From LMUY01 sp964244585 (GTDB lineage Bacteria; Pseudomonadota; Alphaproteobacteria; Acetobacterales; Acetobacteraceae), in NCBI GenBank assembly GCA_964244585.1, contig CAXTJM010000017.1, positions 8,644-72,643 of the forward strand: a DNA stretch of 64,000 nucleotides, read 5' to 3'. The notes beneath the pieces were generated by a model. It did no database searches. It saw only the letters and a program-made list of their open reading frames with translations, and was not told where the DNA came from. Positions 34,155-42,770 of the stretch are shown here, in pieces (position 1 is the first letter of the stretch; the number at the start of each line of letters is the position of its first letter). The position numbers were made by a program, and so were the translations under genes.

Positions 34155-36368
34155 TTGAGCGATAACAACGAGACCCGGGACTTTCGCCTGGGTCAACATT
34201 CGACGCGTTTTCACACCCTATGGTCCGACCGCCGGACCGGGGGATGGTCGTGGGGTTGCCCGGATCCGTCCGATAGGCAAACGGTCCCGGGTATGCTCCT
34301 GGCCCGTTCCGCGGTCCTGGAAAGCCTGCGTGGCCGGGCCAGCCTTAAGGACGAGATTAGGGACGCGAAGGGGAACGTGACCGAGGCCGGCCTTCGCGCT
34401 CCCCAGGTCGGGGCCGTACATGGGGCGCTCGCGCACTGGAAGGGTTCCGACGATCTGGCGACGGTCGTCCTGCCGACCGGCACCGGGAAGACGGAGACCA
34501 TGCTGACCCTGTTCGCATGGGAAAGGTTCGTACTGCTGCTCGTCATCGTGCCCACGGATGCGCTGCGGACCCAGATCGCGGGCAAGTTCCAAACGATGGG
34601 CCTGCTGAGCCTGTTCGGGGTGTTCGCTGAGGGAGCGCTCCTCCCCGTCGTGGGCATCGTGGAACATGCCTTCCGCTCGGCGGACGAGGCGTCGGACCTC
34701 ATGCGCAGATGCAACGTCGTGGTGGCGACGATGGCCGTGCTCGACGCCTGCTCCCCGGATGCGCGGGACCGGATCGCGGATCTATGCCCTTATCTGTTCG
34801 TGGACGAGGCCCATCACGGCGCCGCACGTACCTGGCAGGAATTTAGGGCGCTGTTCCTGAAGCGGTCTGGCAACCGGGTGCTTCAGTTCACGGCCACGCC
34901 TTACCGCGAGGACGGCAGGCTGGTCGACGGCCGGGTCGTTTTCATCTACCCGCTCCGCAAGGCGCGAGCTGCGGGGTACTTTTCCGAAATCTCCCTTCTC
35001 CCGGTCTTCTCGTGGAACGAGGACACCGCAGACGAGGACATCGCGGAGGCGGCCCTCGCACAGCTCGACCGAGACGAAGCGGCGGGCTTCGAGCATGTGA
35101 TCATGGCCCGGGCGAGGAGCATCTCCCGCGCTACCGCCATCGCGGCCATTTACCAACGGCTGGCCCCGCATAGCCGCCCGGTGCTGGTCCACAGCCAAAT
35201 ACGTGCAATCGCGCGACGTAAAGCGCTGGACGGCCTGGCGGGCGGCACCGTGCGGGTCGTCGTCTGCGTTGACGAGCTGGGCGAGGGTTTCGACTTCCCC
35301 CGCCTCAAGATCGCCGCGCTCCACGACGTCCACAAATCGCTCCCGGTGACCATCCAGTTTACGGGACGGTTCACGCGTGCCGTGCCCCGCCTTGGGGCGG
35401 CGACGGTCGTCGCCAACATGGCCAACCGGTCGACTCAGGGCTCGCTGGCCGATCTCTATGCGGAGGACGCGGACTGGAACGAGCTGCTCACGACCAAGAG
35501 CGAGGAGGCGGTATCCAGGCACATCGGCAAGGGCGCCTTTATCGCGGGATTCACGGGTCCCGATGCGGAGATACCGCTCAGGACGATGCGGCCGAAGATA
35601 GGGGCCGTGATATACCGGACGGGCTGCAAGGGCTGGAGTCCGGCCAGGGCGCTCGACGCGCTTCCCCGCGGCGTGTCGCTCTTCGACGGTCCGCGCCACA
35701 ACCGGGCCAAGGACACCTTCCTCTTCGTCACCAAGGAGGAGGAGGCGATCGCCTGGGGGAATGCCAGGCAGGCGGTGAACGTCCAGTACCACCTTTACGT
35801 CCTGCACTGGAACAGGGACCTGGGCCTGCTGTTTGTGAACAGCTCGAACACGGACAGCCAGCATCCTGCTCTCGCCAGGGCGGCGGTCGGCGACGACGCC
35901 GAGGTCGTCAAGGGAGAGAACGTCTTCCGTGCCTTCCACGGGATCAACCGCCTCGTGCTGCAGAACGTCGGCCTCAACCATGCCATCGGCCGTGCGGTCA
36001 GGTTCTCGATGCACTCCGGCTCGGACGTCGGCGCCCTGTGGAGCGAGGTGACCCAGGGCACCAAGACGAGGTCGAACATCTTCGGCAGCGGCTACGAGAA
36101 CGGCACCAAGGTGACGCTGGGATGTTCCCGCAAGGGCCGGTTCTGGACGTTCGCGGTCGCCGACGACTTGTCCGAATGGCTGTCGTGGTGCGCGTCCGTG
36201 GGGAGGAAGGTCCTCGACGCCTCGGTCAGGCCCGACGGCATCCTCAAGCATGCCCTGTCCGCGCAGACGGTCACGGCGAGGCCGCCCGGGATCCCCCTCT
36301 CCGTCGAGTGGAGCGACGAGGTCCTCAAGCGTCCGGAGCGTCTCGTCCAGATTGTGAAAACGCGTTAA
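34155..36368 (+). CDS. superfamily 2 DEAD/DEAH-box helicase
   Basis: The protein has 737 residues from TTG 34155 ('MSDNNETRDFRLGQHSTRFH'). Helicase motifs are complete: Walker A 'LPTGTGKTET' (motif I), 'IVPTDALRTQI' (Ia), 'VDEAHHG' (II, DEAH), 'QFTATPYR' (III), 'RVVVCVDELGEGFDFP' (V) and 'TIQFTGRFTRA' (VI). The first 90 residues and the last 280 match no domain I recognise. Type III restriction and several phage-defence systems use such helicases with a C-terminal effector. Here it stands alone between direct repeats, with no methylase or nuclease partner, so a defence role is inference. It lies where the peroxidase gene is broken. Confidence 0.8.
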   Translation: MSDNNETRDFRLGQHSTRFHTLWSDRRTGGWSWGCPDPSDRQTVPGMLLARSAVLESLRGRASLKDEIRDAKGNVTEAGLRAPQVGAVHGALAHWKGSDDLATVVLPTGTGKTETMLTLFAWERFVLLLVIVPTDALRTQIAGKFQTMGLLSLFGVFAEGALLPVVGIVEHAFRSADEASDLMRRCNVVVATMAVLDACSPDARDRIADLCPYLFVDEAHHGAARTWQEFRALFLKRSGNRVLQFTATPYREDGRLVDGRVVFIYPLRKARAAGYFSEISLLPVFSWNEDTADEDIAEAALAQLDRDEAAGFEHVIMARARSISRATAIAAIYQRLAPHSRPVLVHSQIRAIARRKALDGLAGGTVRVVVCVDELGEGFDFPRLKIAALHDVHKSLPVTIQFTGRFTRAVPRLGAATVVANMANRSTQGSLADLYAEDADWNELLTTKSEEAVSRHIGKGAFIAGFTGPDAEIPLRTMRPKIGAVIYRTGCKGWSPARALDALPRGVSLFDGPRHNRAKDTFLFVTKEEEAIAWGNARQAVNVQYHLYVLHWNRDLGLLFVNSSNTDSQHPALARAAVGDDAEVVKGENVFRAFHGINRLVLQNVGLNHAIGRAVRFSMHSGSDVGALWSEVTQGTKTRSNIFGSGYENGTKVTLGCSRKGRFWTFAVADDLSEWLSWCASVGRKVLDASVRPDGILKHALSAQTVTARPPGIPLSVEWSDEVLKRPERLVQIVKTR

Positions 36369-36431
36369 GTCGTGACCCCATGCGAAAATCCCATATCGCA
36401 CTGATCTTGGAATGAAAATGCGAAGTGGGAT

Positions 36432-36464
36432 GGGGTCACTTTTCGCGCGAAAAGTAATCCTACC
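36432..36464. repeat. right copy of the direct repeat bracketing the helicase gene
   Basis: GGGGTCACTTTTCGCGCGAA, then AAGTAATCCTACC. It contains a perfect 18-bp palindrome ACTTTTCGCGCGAAAAGT (36438-36455). Sixty bases upstream, GTGACCCCAT at 36372-36381 is the inverted match of ATGGGGTCAC at 36430-36439, giving a compound end structure. From here to the operator at 36730 nothing further was recognised. Confidence 0.7.
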
Positions 36465-36729
36465 GGACAATCAAAGTCTCTTTGAAAATCAATGATCTCC
36501 GTCCGCAACGGAGGGGGTCGCTCTTGGGAGCGATTTTACACCGCGCGGTCTGGCCGTGCCCGACGCAAGGCATTCCGCGAGGCAAGTTGGACGACAAGGA
36601 AAGGCAAGCCCACGGACACCACCTGCGGCGGATGCGTGTCCGTGTGCACGTCTAATCACAGATCCTGGACCCGCCCGCAGTGCTCAGCGGATGCTTACCC
36701 TATTGGTTTGTTGACCACGATCAAAGCAG

Positions 36730-36749
36730 CTTGTATCCCGGGATACAAG
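36730..36749. promoter_or_regulatory. 20-bp perfect palindrome, probable GntR-family operator
   Basis: CTTGTATCCC followed by GGGATACAAG, a perfect dyad 18 bp before the first gene of the sugar-acid operon. GntR/FCD regulators bind short palindromes of this kind, and a GntR/FCD gene is the sixth gene of the operon. A TTGACC hexamer at 36711-36716 may be the -35 element, which would place the dyad over the promoter. Confidence 0.65.
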
Positions 36750-36767
36750 AGAAGGGAAACGGGCAGG

Positions 36768-37769
36768 ATGGTGGCGATCGCGGTTGAGCAGCCGCACCGG
36801 TTGCAAGTGCGGGACGATCCGGCAGAGGCCGTCGGCGAGCATGACGTGCTGGTCGCCGTGCACCGGGCCGGGATCTGCGGCTCCGACATGCACATCCTCC
36901 ATGGCACGAACCCCTTCGCCCGCTATCCCCGGATCATCGGCCACGAGATGGCCGGCGTGGTGGAGGCGACCGGCCCCGGTGTGACCCGGCTGCAGTCCGG
37001 CGCCCACGTGATGGTGGACCCGGTGGTTGCGTGCGGCCACTGCTACCCTTGCCGGGTCGGGCGGCCCAACGTGTGCGCCAAGCTGCAGGTGTTCGGCGTG
37101 CACCGGGATGGCGGGTTCCGTGACCGGCTGGTGGTGCCCGAGGGCAACGCCATACCCGTTGCCACCGGCCTTCCCTTCGCCATCGCCGCGCTGGCCGAGC
37201 CGCTCTCCATCGCGGCGAACGTATTGTCGCGCACCGGGTGCACCGCCGAGGACACCGTGCTGGTATACGGCGCCGGCACCGTGGAGGTGACCGTGCTGCA
37301 GGTGGCCAAGCTGTTCGGTGCCCGCTGCCTGGTGGCCGACCTGGACCCCGGCCGCCTCGAGCGTGCCCGCGGCTTGGGCGCCGACGTCACGCTACAGTCC
37401 GGTGTGGACGACATTCCCGCCGCGGTCGCAGGTGAGCTGGACGGCTTAGGCCTCTCCTTGGTGATCGACGGCGCGGGCGTGTCGGCGCTGCTGGCGGAAG
37501 CGTATCGGGTCGTGGCGCCGGCCGGTCGCATCGGCCTGCTGGGGTTCTCGCCCGAACCCACGCCCGTGGTGCAGCAGTTGATCGTCAGCAAGGAGCTGAC
37601 CCTCGCCGGCTCCCGCCTCAACCGCCGCTTGTTGCCGCAGGTTATCGGATGGCTGGAACAAGGCCGCCTGCAGCCCGCTGCCATGATCACGCAGACCTTT
37701 GCCGCGACCGATGCCCGCGCGGCGTTCGACCTGGTCGAGGACGAACCGGAACGGACCATCAAGGTCTAG
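36768..37769 (+). CDS. zinc-dependent alcohol dehydrogenase (sugar-acid or polyol dehydrogenase)
   Basis: The protein has 333 residues from ATG 36768. The catalytic-zinc region 'GICGSDMHILHG' and 'IIGHEMAGVV' and the structural-zinc loop 'CGHCYPCRVGRPNVC' (four Cys) identify a medium-chain zinc dehydrogenase. The nucleotide site 'VYGAGTVEVTVLQVAK' has lost the third Gly of GxGxxG (Glu-Val instead), which is unusual. Relatives include L-gulonate, L-galactonate and L-idonate 5-dehydrogenases (RspB/LgoD group). As first gene of the operon it probably makes a keto-hexonate such as fructuronate, the substrate of the reductase further down. Substrate choice is inference. Confidence 0.8.
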   Translation: MVAIAVEQPHRLQVRDDPAEAVGEHDVLVAVHRAGICGSDMHILHGTNPFARYPRIIGHEMAGVVEATGPGVTRLQSGAHVMVDPVVACGHCYPCRVGRPNVCAKLQVFGVHRDGGFRDRLVVPEGNAIPVATGLPFAIAALAEPLSIAANVLSRTGCTAEDTVLVYGAGTVEVTVLQVAKLFGARCLVADLDPGRLERARGLGADVTLQSGVDDIPAAVAGELDGLGLSLVIDGAGVSALLAEAYRVVAPAGRIGLLGFSPEPTPVVQQLIVSKELTLAGSRLNRRLLPQVIGWLEQGRLQPAAMITQTFAATDARAAFDLVEDEPERTIKV

Positions 37770-37799
37770 CTCGCCTTCAACGAATAGGAAACACCAAGA

Positions 37800-38615
37800 A
37801 TGACCCACCGACGACTTCTGCTCCGTTGCGCGCTGGCCGCCGCCCTCACACTCGGCACGGTCGGCGCCCAGGCCCAAGCCCAGGCGCCCGGGCTGCTGCA
37901 GCAGATCATATCGCGCGGTACGCTGCGCATCGCCGTGCTGCCGAGCCTGCCGCCGTATAGCCGGGTTACCCCCGCCGGCGAGCCCGAGGGCTACGACATC
38001 GATGTCGCGAAGCGGCTCGCGGACGCGCTGAAGGTGAAGCCCGAGTTCGTCATCACCGACATCCCCGGCCGTGTCACCTCGCTGCAGACGCACAAGGTGG
38101 ACGTGACGATCGCCGATTTCACCCGCAACGTCGAGCGCTCGCTGACCATCGCCTTCACCGACCCCTACTTGGTGACGCAGATGCGCATGCTGGTGCCCGA
38201 CGGCGCGAAATGGAAGTCGATCGCAGACATGGGCGACGGCGACGGCATCCGGGTCGCGATCTCCCGCGGCGGCACGGCCGAGCACGCGGTGCCGGCCGCC
38301 GTGCCCAAGGCCACGCTGGTGCGGTTTAATACCCAGGCCGACGAGATGAGCGCCTTGCTCTCCGGCCAGGCGGACGCGATGGCGGAGGACGATTTCTATA
38401 ACACGCAGGCGATCAAGGACCGCCCCGGCAAGTTGCGTCAGCTCGAAGGCACGCTGGCCCGTGCGGAGCTGGCAATCGGCCTGCCCCCCGGCGATCCGGA
38501 GCTCCTCCGGGTAGTGAACCTGTTCGTGGAACAGCTGAACGCGTCCGGCGACAATGCCCGCATGTTCAAGAAGTGGTTCGGCTTCGACCAGCCCCCCATC
38601 CAGGCGCACTTCTAG
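37800..38615 (+). CDS. ABC transporter periplasmic substrate-binding protein (PAAT type)
   Basis: The protein has 271 residues with a signal peptide ('LLLRCALAAALTLGTVGAQA'). The mature part follows the SBP_bac_3 pattern: 'GTLRIAVLPSLPPYSRV', 'PEGYDIDVAKRLADALKVKP', 'DVTIADFTRNVERSLTIAFT' and 'GGTAEHAVPAAVPKATLVRF'. This family usually binds polar amino acids. Position inside a hexonate operon suggests a sugar acid ligand instead. It lies 30 bp after the dehydrogenase and just before two permease genes and an ATPase gene. Confidence 0.85.
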   Translation: MTHRRLLLRCALAAALTLGTVGAQAQAQAPGLLQQIISRGTLRIAVLPSLPPYSRVTPAGEPEGYDIDVAKRLADALKVKPEFVITDIPGRVTSLQTHKVDVTIADFTRNVERSLTIAFTDPYLVTQMRMLVPDGAKWKSIADMGDGDGIRVAISRGGTAEHAVPAAVPKATLVRFNTQADEMSALLSGQADAMAEDDFYNTQAIKDRPGKLRQLEGTLARAELAIGLPPGDPELLRVVNLFVEQLNASGDNARMFKKWFGFDQPPIQAHF

Positions 38616-38652
38616 TGTCCTGCGGCGGGTATTAAGGCTGGGTTACGGCCTG

Positions 38653-39327
38653 ATGGGCTACACCTTCACCCTCCGGACGATCTACCCTTACCTTGGCGAC
38701 CTCTGGCAGGCCGCGGGGGTCACGCTGGTCCTGTCACTGCTGGCGATCGTCATCAGCATCGTGCTCGGGGCCGGCATCGCCATCCTGCGGCGCAGCACCT
38801 CGCGGCTGCTCCGGGTCCTCGGCGCCAGCTATGTCGAGGTCATGCGCAACACGCCGCTGCTGGTGATCCTGTATGTCATCTACTTCGCCGGCCCCGCGAT
38901 CGGCGTGCGGCTGTCCTCCTTCAACGCCGCGCTGATCGGCTTGTCGGTGAACAGTGCCGGCTACATGGCCGAGATCCTGCGCGCCGGGCTGATCGCCCTG
39001 TCGCCGGGGCAGGTCGAGGCGGCGCAGGCCCAGGGCCTCACCGCGGTTCAGACCTTCCGCTACGTCGTCTTCCCGCAGGTGTTCCGGACCATCTACGCGC
39101 CGCTCGGCAACCAGGTGATCGCGGTCATCCTCGCCTCCTCGCTCGCCTCGGTGATCGCGCTGAATGAGGTGGCGTCGTGGATGGAGACCGTCGGCTCCAC
39201 CTCCTTCCGCTTCTTCGAGACGTTCACCGTGGCGGCCGCCGTCTACCTCGTGCTGTGCCAGGTGGTGAACCTGGGCCGCATCGCGATCGGCCGGCTGCTG
39301 TTCCGCCCGGGTGCCGTCGCGCGGTGA
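38653..39327 (+). CDS. ABC transporter permease, His/Glu/Gln/Arg type (1)
   Basis: The protein has 224 residues from ATG 38653 (other starts possible upstream). About five membrane helices and the EAA-type loop 'SPGQVEAAQAQGLTAVQTFR' followed by 'YVVFPQVF' define the PAAT permease family, as does 'EVMRNTPLLVILYVIYFAGP'. It forms the inner-membrane channel with the next gene product. The stop overlaps the next start (GTGA). Confidence 0.85.
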   Translation: MGYTFTLRTIYPYLGDLWQAAGVTLVLSLLAIVISIVLGAGIAILRRSTSRLLRVLGASYVEVMRNTPLLVILYVIYFAGPAIGVRLSSFNAALIGLSVNSAGYMAEILRAGLIALSPGQVEAAQAQGLTAVQTFRYVVFPQVFRTIYAPLGNQVIAVILASSLASVIALNEVASWMETVGSTSFRFFETFTVAAAVYLVLCQVVNLGRIAIGRLLFRPGAVAR

Positions 39328-39997
39328 CCGAGAGCTGGCTCACCTACTGGCCGCTGCTGCTGCGGGCCGCCGGCATCACGCTCTGGCTGTCCTGGCTCGC
39401 CGTGCTGCTGGGCGTCGTGGGCGGGGCAGTGCTGGCGACGCTGCGGCTGTCAGGGTGGCGGGTGCTCCGCCTGGTTGCGCTGGCCTGTACGGAGTTATGG
39501 CGCTCGGTGCCGATCCTGATCGTAATGTTTTTCTGCTACTTCGGCGCGCCGCTGGTGCTCGGGCTCGACGTCTCCGCATTCGCCGCCGCGACCGTGGCAC
39601 TCGCCCTGCATGCCAGCGCCAGCATGGCCGAGGTGATCCGCGCTGGCATCGGCAGCGTTGGGCGGGGCCAGTGGGAAGCCGCGCAGTCCGCCGGGCTGAG
39701 CCGGGTCCAGGTGATGCGCTACGTGGTGGCGCCGCAGGCGGTCCGCGTGATCCTGCCGCCCTCCGTCGGTGTATTCGTCACCACGTTGAAGGAAAGTTCG
39801 CTCGCCTCGGTGATCGGCTATATCGAGCTGACCAAGACCGACCTGCTGATCCGCGACTCCACCGGAGGCGGGTTCGCGCCGCTGCTGGGTCTGGCGGTGC
39901 TGTATTTTCTTATCAACTACACCATCTCGCTCGGCGGCGGCGCGCTGGAACGGCGCTTCCATATCGGGCGCCGGGCGGACTTGGTCGGAGCCATGAC

Positions 39998-40001
<4 letters not shown>
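39324..40001 (+). CDS. ABC transporter permease, His/Glu/Gln/Arg type (2)
   Basis: The protein has 225 residues from GTG 39324, which overlaps the previous stop by four bases. It has the same architecture as the first permease: 'LWRSVPILIVMFFCYFGAPL', EAA loop 'GRGQWEAAQSAGLSRVQVMR' and 'TTLKESSLASVIGYIELT'. The two permeases are diverged paralogues and should form a heterodimer. The stop overlaps the ATPase start (ATGA). Confidence 0.85.
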
Positions 40002-40753
<752 letters not shown>

Positions 40754-40782
40754 TCATCCACTTCACCCCTCACACCAGGTGT

Positions 40783-40813
40783 GCAGAGGACGTCTGTCCT
40801 CTGCTGGGGTTTT
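40783..40813 (+). terminator. intrinsic terminator or attenuator before the regulator gene
   Basis: GCAGAGGAC (40783-40791), loop GTCT, GTCCTCTGC (40796-40804), then TGGGGTTTT. The 9-bp stem is perfect. The tail has only four T, so termination may be partial, which would give more transporter mRNA than catabolic mRNA. Confidence 0.6.
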
Positions 40814-40835
40814 GGGCCAAGCCCCAAGCTGCCTG

Positions 40836-41564
40836 ATGGCCAAGCTCGCCAACCTGGCCAAGCTCGCCGCTCGCCCCACCGGCCAGCAGGTCTACGACGA
40901 CCTGCACAGCCAGATCGTGCACGGCGGACTCCGCCCCGGCCAACCCCTGTCCGAAACCAAGGTCGCCGAGCGCTACGGCCTCAGCCGTACCCCCGTGCGC
41001 GAGGTGTTCTGGCGCCTGGGTGAGGATGGGTTCCTGCGCGTCATCCCGCAAGTCGGCACCTTCGTCGCCCCCATCAACATCCCTGCCGTGTACGATAGCC
41101 AGTTCGTGCGCGAGACGCTGGAATGCCGGGCCATCGCCGATGCCGCGCACAAGGCGACCGACTCCACGCTCAACGTGCTGCGCACCCTGCTGGAGGACCA
41201 GGACAAAGCGATGCAGCGGCAGGATTTCCCCGGCTTCTTCGCCCTGGACGAGGCCATGCACCGCACGCTGATGATGATCGCCGGCCGCCCATTCGTCTGG
41301 CAGGTCATCACGGGGGCCAAGGCACAGCTCGACCGGGTCCGCTTCCTCTCGCTCGAAGAGGGCGAGTGGCCCGGCATGATCATGGACCAGCACCGCACCA
41401 TCGTGGACCGCGTGGCTGCGCACGACGCCGGCGGCGCCGTTGCCGTCATGACCGACCACCTGCGCACGGCCTTCGCCGCCATCGGCCGCATCGCGACCGC
41501 TCACCCCGATTTCTTCGAGAGGGGCGAGACCTTCCCCCCCGAGATAGCAGAAGGAACCGCCTAA
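40836..41564 (+). CDS. GntR-family regulator with FCD domain
   Basis: The protein has 242 residues. The N-terminal winged helix ('QQVYDDLHSQIVHGGLRPGQ', 'KVAERYGLSRTPVREVFWRL') is of the FadR/GntR type. The helical FCD domain has metal-binding residues in 'ALDEAMHRTLMMIAGRPFVW' and 'IMDQHRTIVDRVAAHD'. FCD regulators respond to small organic acids. The likely target is the palindrome at 36730-36749 upstream of the operon. The stop overlaps the next start (TAATG). Confidence 0.85.
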   Translation: MAKLANLAKLAARPTGQQVYDDLHSQIVHGGLRPGQPLSETKVAERYGLSRTPVREVFWRLGEDGFLRVIPQVGTFVAPINIPAVYDSQFVRETLECRAIADAAHKATDSTLNVLRTLLEDQDKAMQRQDFPGFFALDEAMHRTLMMIAGRPFVWQVITGAKAQLDRVRFLSLEEGEWPGMIMDQHRTIVDRVAAHDAGGAVAVMTDHLRTAFAAIGRIATAHPDFFERGETFPPEIAEGTA

Positions 41565-42760
41565 TGGAACAGACCTGGCGCTGGTGGGGGCCGAGCGACC
41601 TGATCTCCCTGGCCGACATTTGCCAGATCGGTGCCACCGGCATCGTCACCGCCTTGCACGACATCCCGACCGGGGTGGCATGGAGTGTGGAGGCGATCGC
41701 AGAGCGCAAGCGGATCATCGAGGCCGACCATAGCCTGGGCCTGCGTTGGGCGGTGGTGGAGAGCGTCCCGGTGCACGAGAGCATCAAGCTGGCCGAAGAT
41801 GGCGCGGCGGCCTACTACCAGGCGTACCGCGACACGCTGCGCAACCTGGGCGCGGCGGGTGTGGACACGGTTTGCTACAACTTCATGCCCGTGCTGGACT
41901 GGGCGCGCACGCAGCTGCGCCACCCACTCCCTGGCGGCGCCACCGCCCTTCGCTTCAACGCGCACGAGTTCGCCGCCTTCGACGTGCACATGCTGGCCCG
42001 CGAGGCTGCCGAAGCGGACTGGGCGCCGGATGTGCTCGACCGCGCCCGGCAGTGGTTCACGACGGCGACGGAGGAGATGAAGCGCGCGCTGCTGGCCACG
42101 ATCATGGCGGGCCTGCCCGGTGCGTTCGACCGCTACGGCGTGGCGGAACTGCGCACCATGCTCGCCCGCTACCGTGGCGTGGACCATGCCAGGCTGCGCG
42201 CCAACCTGCAGCGCTTCCTGGAGGAGGTGGTGCCGACGGCGGAACAGGCGGGGCTGCGACTGTGCATCCACCCGGACGATCCGCCCCGCCCGCTGCTTGG
42301 GCTGCCGCGCATCACCTCGACGGCGGACGATATCGCATTCATCCTGGATGCCGTGCCGTCGCCGTCGAACGGGCTGACGCTGTGCACCGGGTCACTCGGC
42401 GCACGGCCGGCGAACGACCTTTCCGCAATCGCCAGGCGATTCGCCGACCGGATCCATTTCGTGCACCTGCGCAACGTGCGCAACGACGCCGACGGCTCCT
42501 TCATGGAGGCCGACCATCTGGCCGGCGACACGGACATGGTGGCGGTGGTGCGCGTCCTGTTGGCGGAGCAGCAGCGCCGCCAGGCGGCGGGCGACGCGCA
42601 TTGGCGCCTGCCGTTCCGGCCGGACCACGGGCACGAGATGCTGGACGACGTCGGCAAGCCGCACCATCCCGGCTATCCGGCAATCGGCCGCATGCGCGGC
42701 CTGGCCGAGATCCGCGGCGTGATGACGGCCGTGGCCCAGCAGGATGGGTTTGCGCTCTGA
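41564..42760 (+). CDS. uxuA: mannonate dehydratase
   Basis: The protein has 398 residues, the normal family length. It starts 'MEQTWRWWGPSDLISLADIC' and keeps the family blocks 'LRWAVVESVPVHESIK', 'LRFNAHEFAAFD', 'LRLCIHPDDPPRPLLGLPR', 'LTLCTGSLGARPANDL', 'IHFVHLRNV' and 'FRPDHGHEML', which hold metal and catalytic residues. It converts D-mannonate to 2-keto-3-deoxygluconate. It lies between the regulator and the fructuronate reductase. Confidence 0.92.
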   Translation: MEQTWRWWGPSDLISLADICQIGATGIVTALHDIPTGVAWSVEAIAERKRIIEADHSLGLRWAVVESVPVHESIKLAEDGAAAYYQAYRDTLRNLGAAGVDTVCYNFMPVLDWARTQLRHPLPGGATALRFNAHEFAAFDVHMLAREAAEADWAPDVLDRARQWFTTATEEMKRALLATIMAGLPGAFDRYGVAELRTMLARYRGVDHARLRANLQRFLEEVVPTAEQAGLRLCIHPDDPPRPLLGLPRITSTADDIAFILDAVPSPSNGLTLCTGSLGARPANDLSAIARRFADRIHFVHLRNVRNDADGSFMEADHLAGDTDMVAVVRVLLAEQQRRQAAGDAHWRLPFRPDHGHEMLDDVGKPHHPGYPAIGRMRGLAEIRGVMTAVAQQDGFAL

Positions 42761-42770
42761 TAGCGGTGCC

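Noticed and set aside
34782..36470. Long open frame (562 codons) on the minus strand of the helicase gene
   Set aside because: It is an artefact of high GC in the opposite strand: no motif is present, whereas the plus strand carries all helicase motifs.
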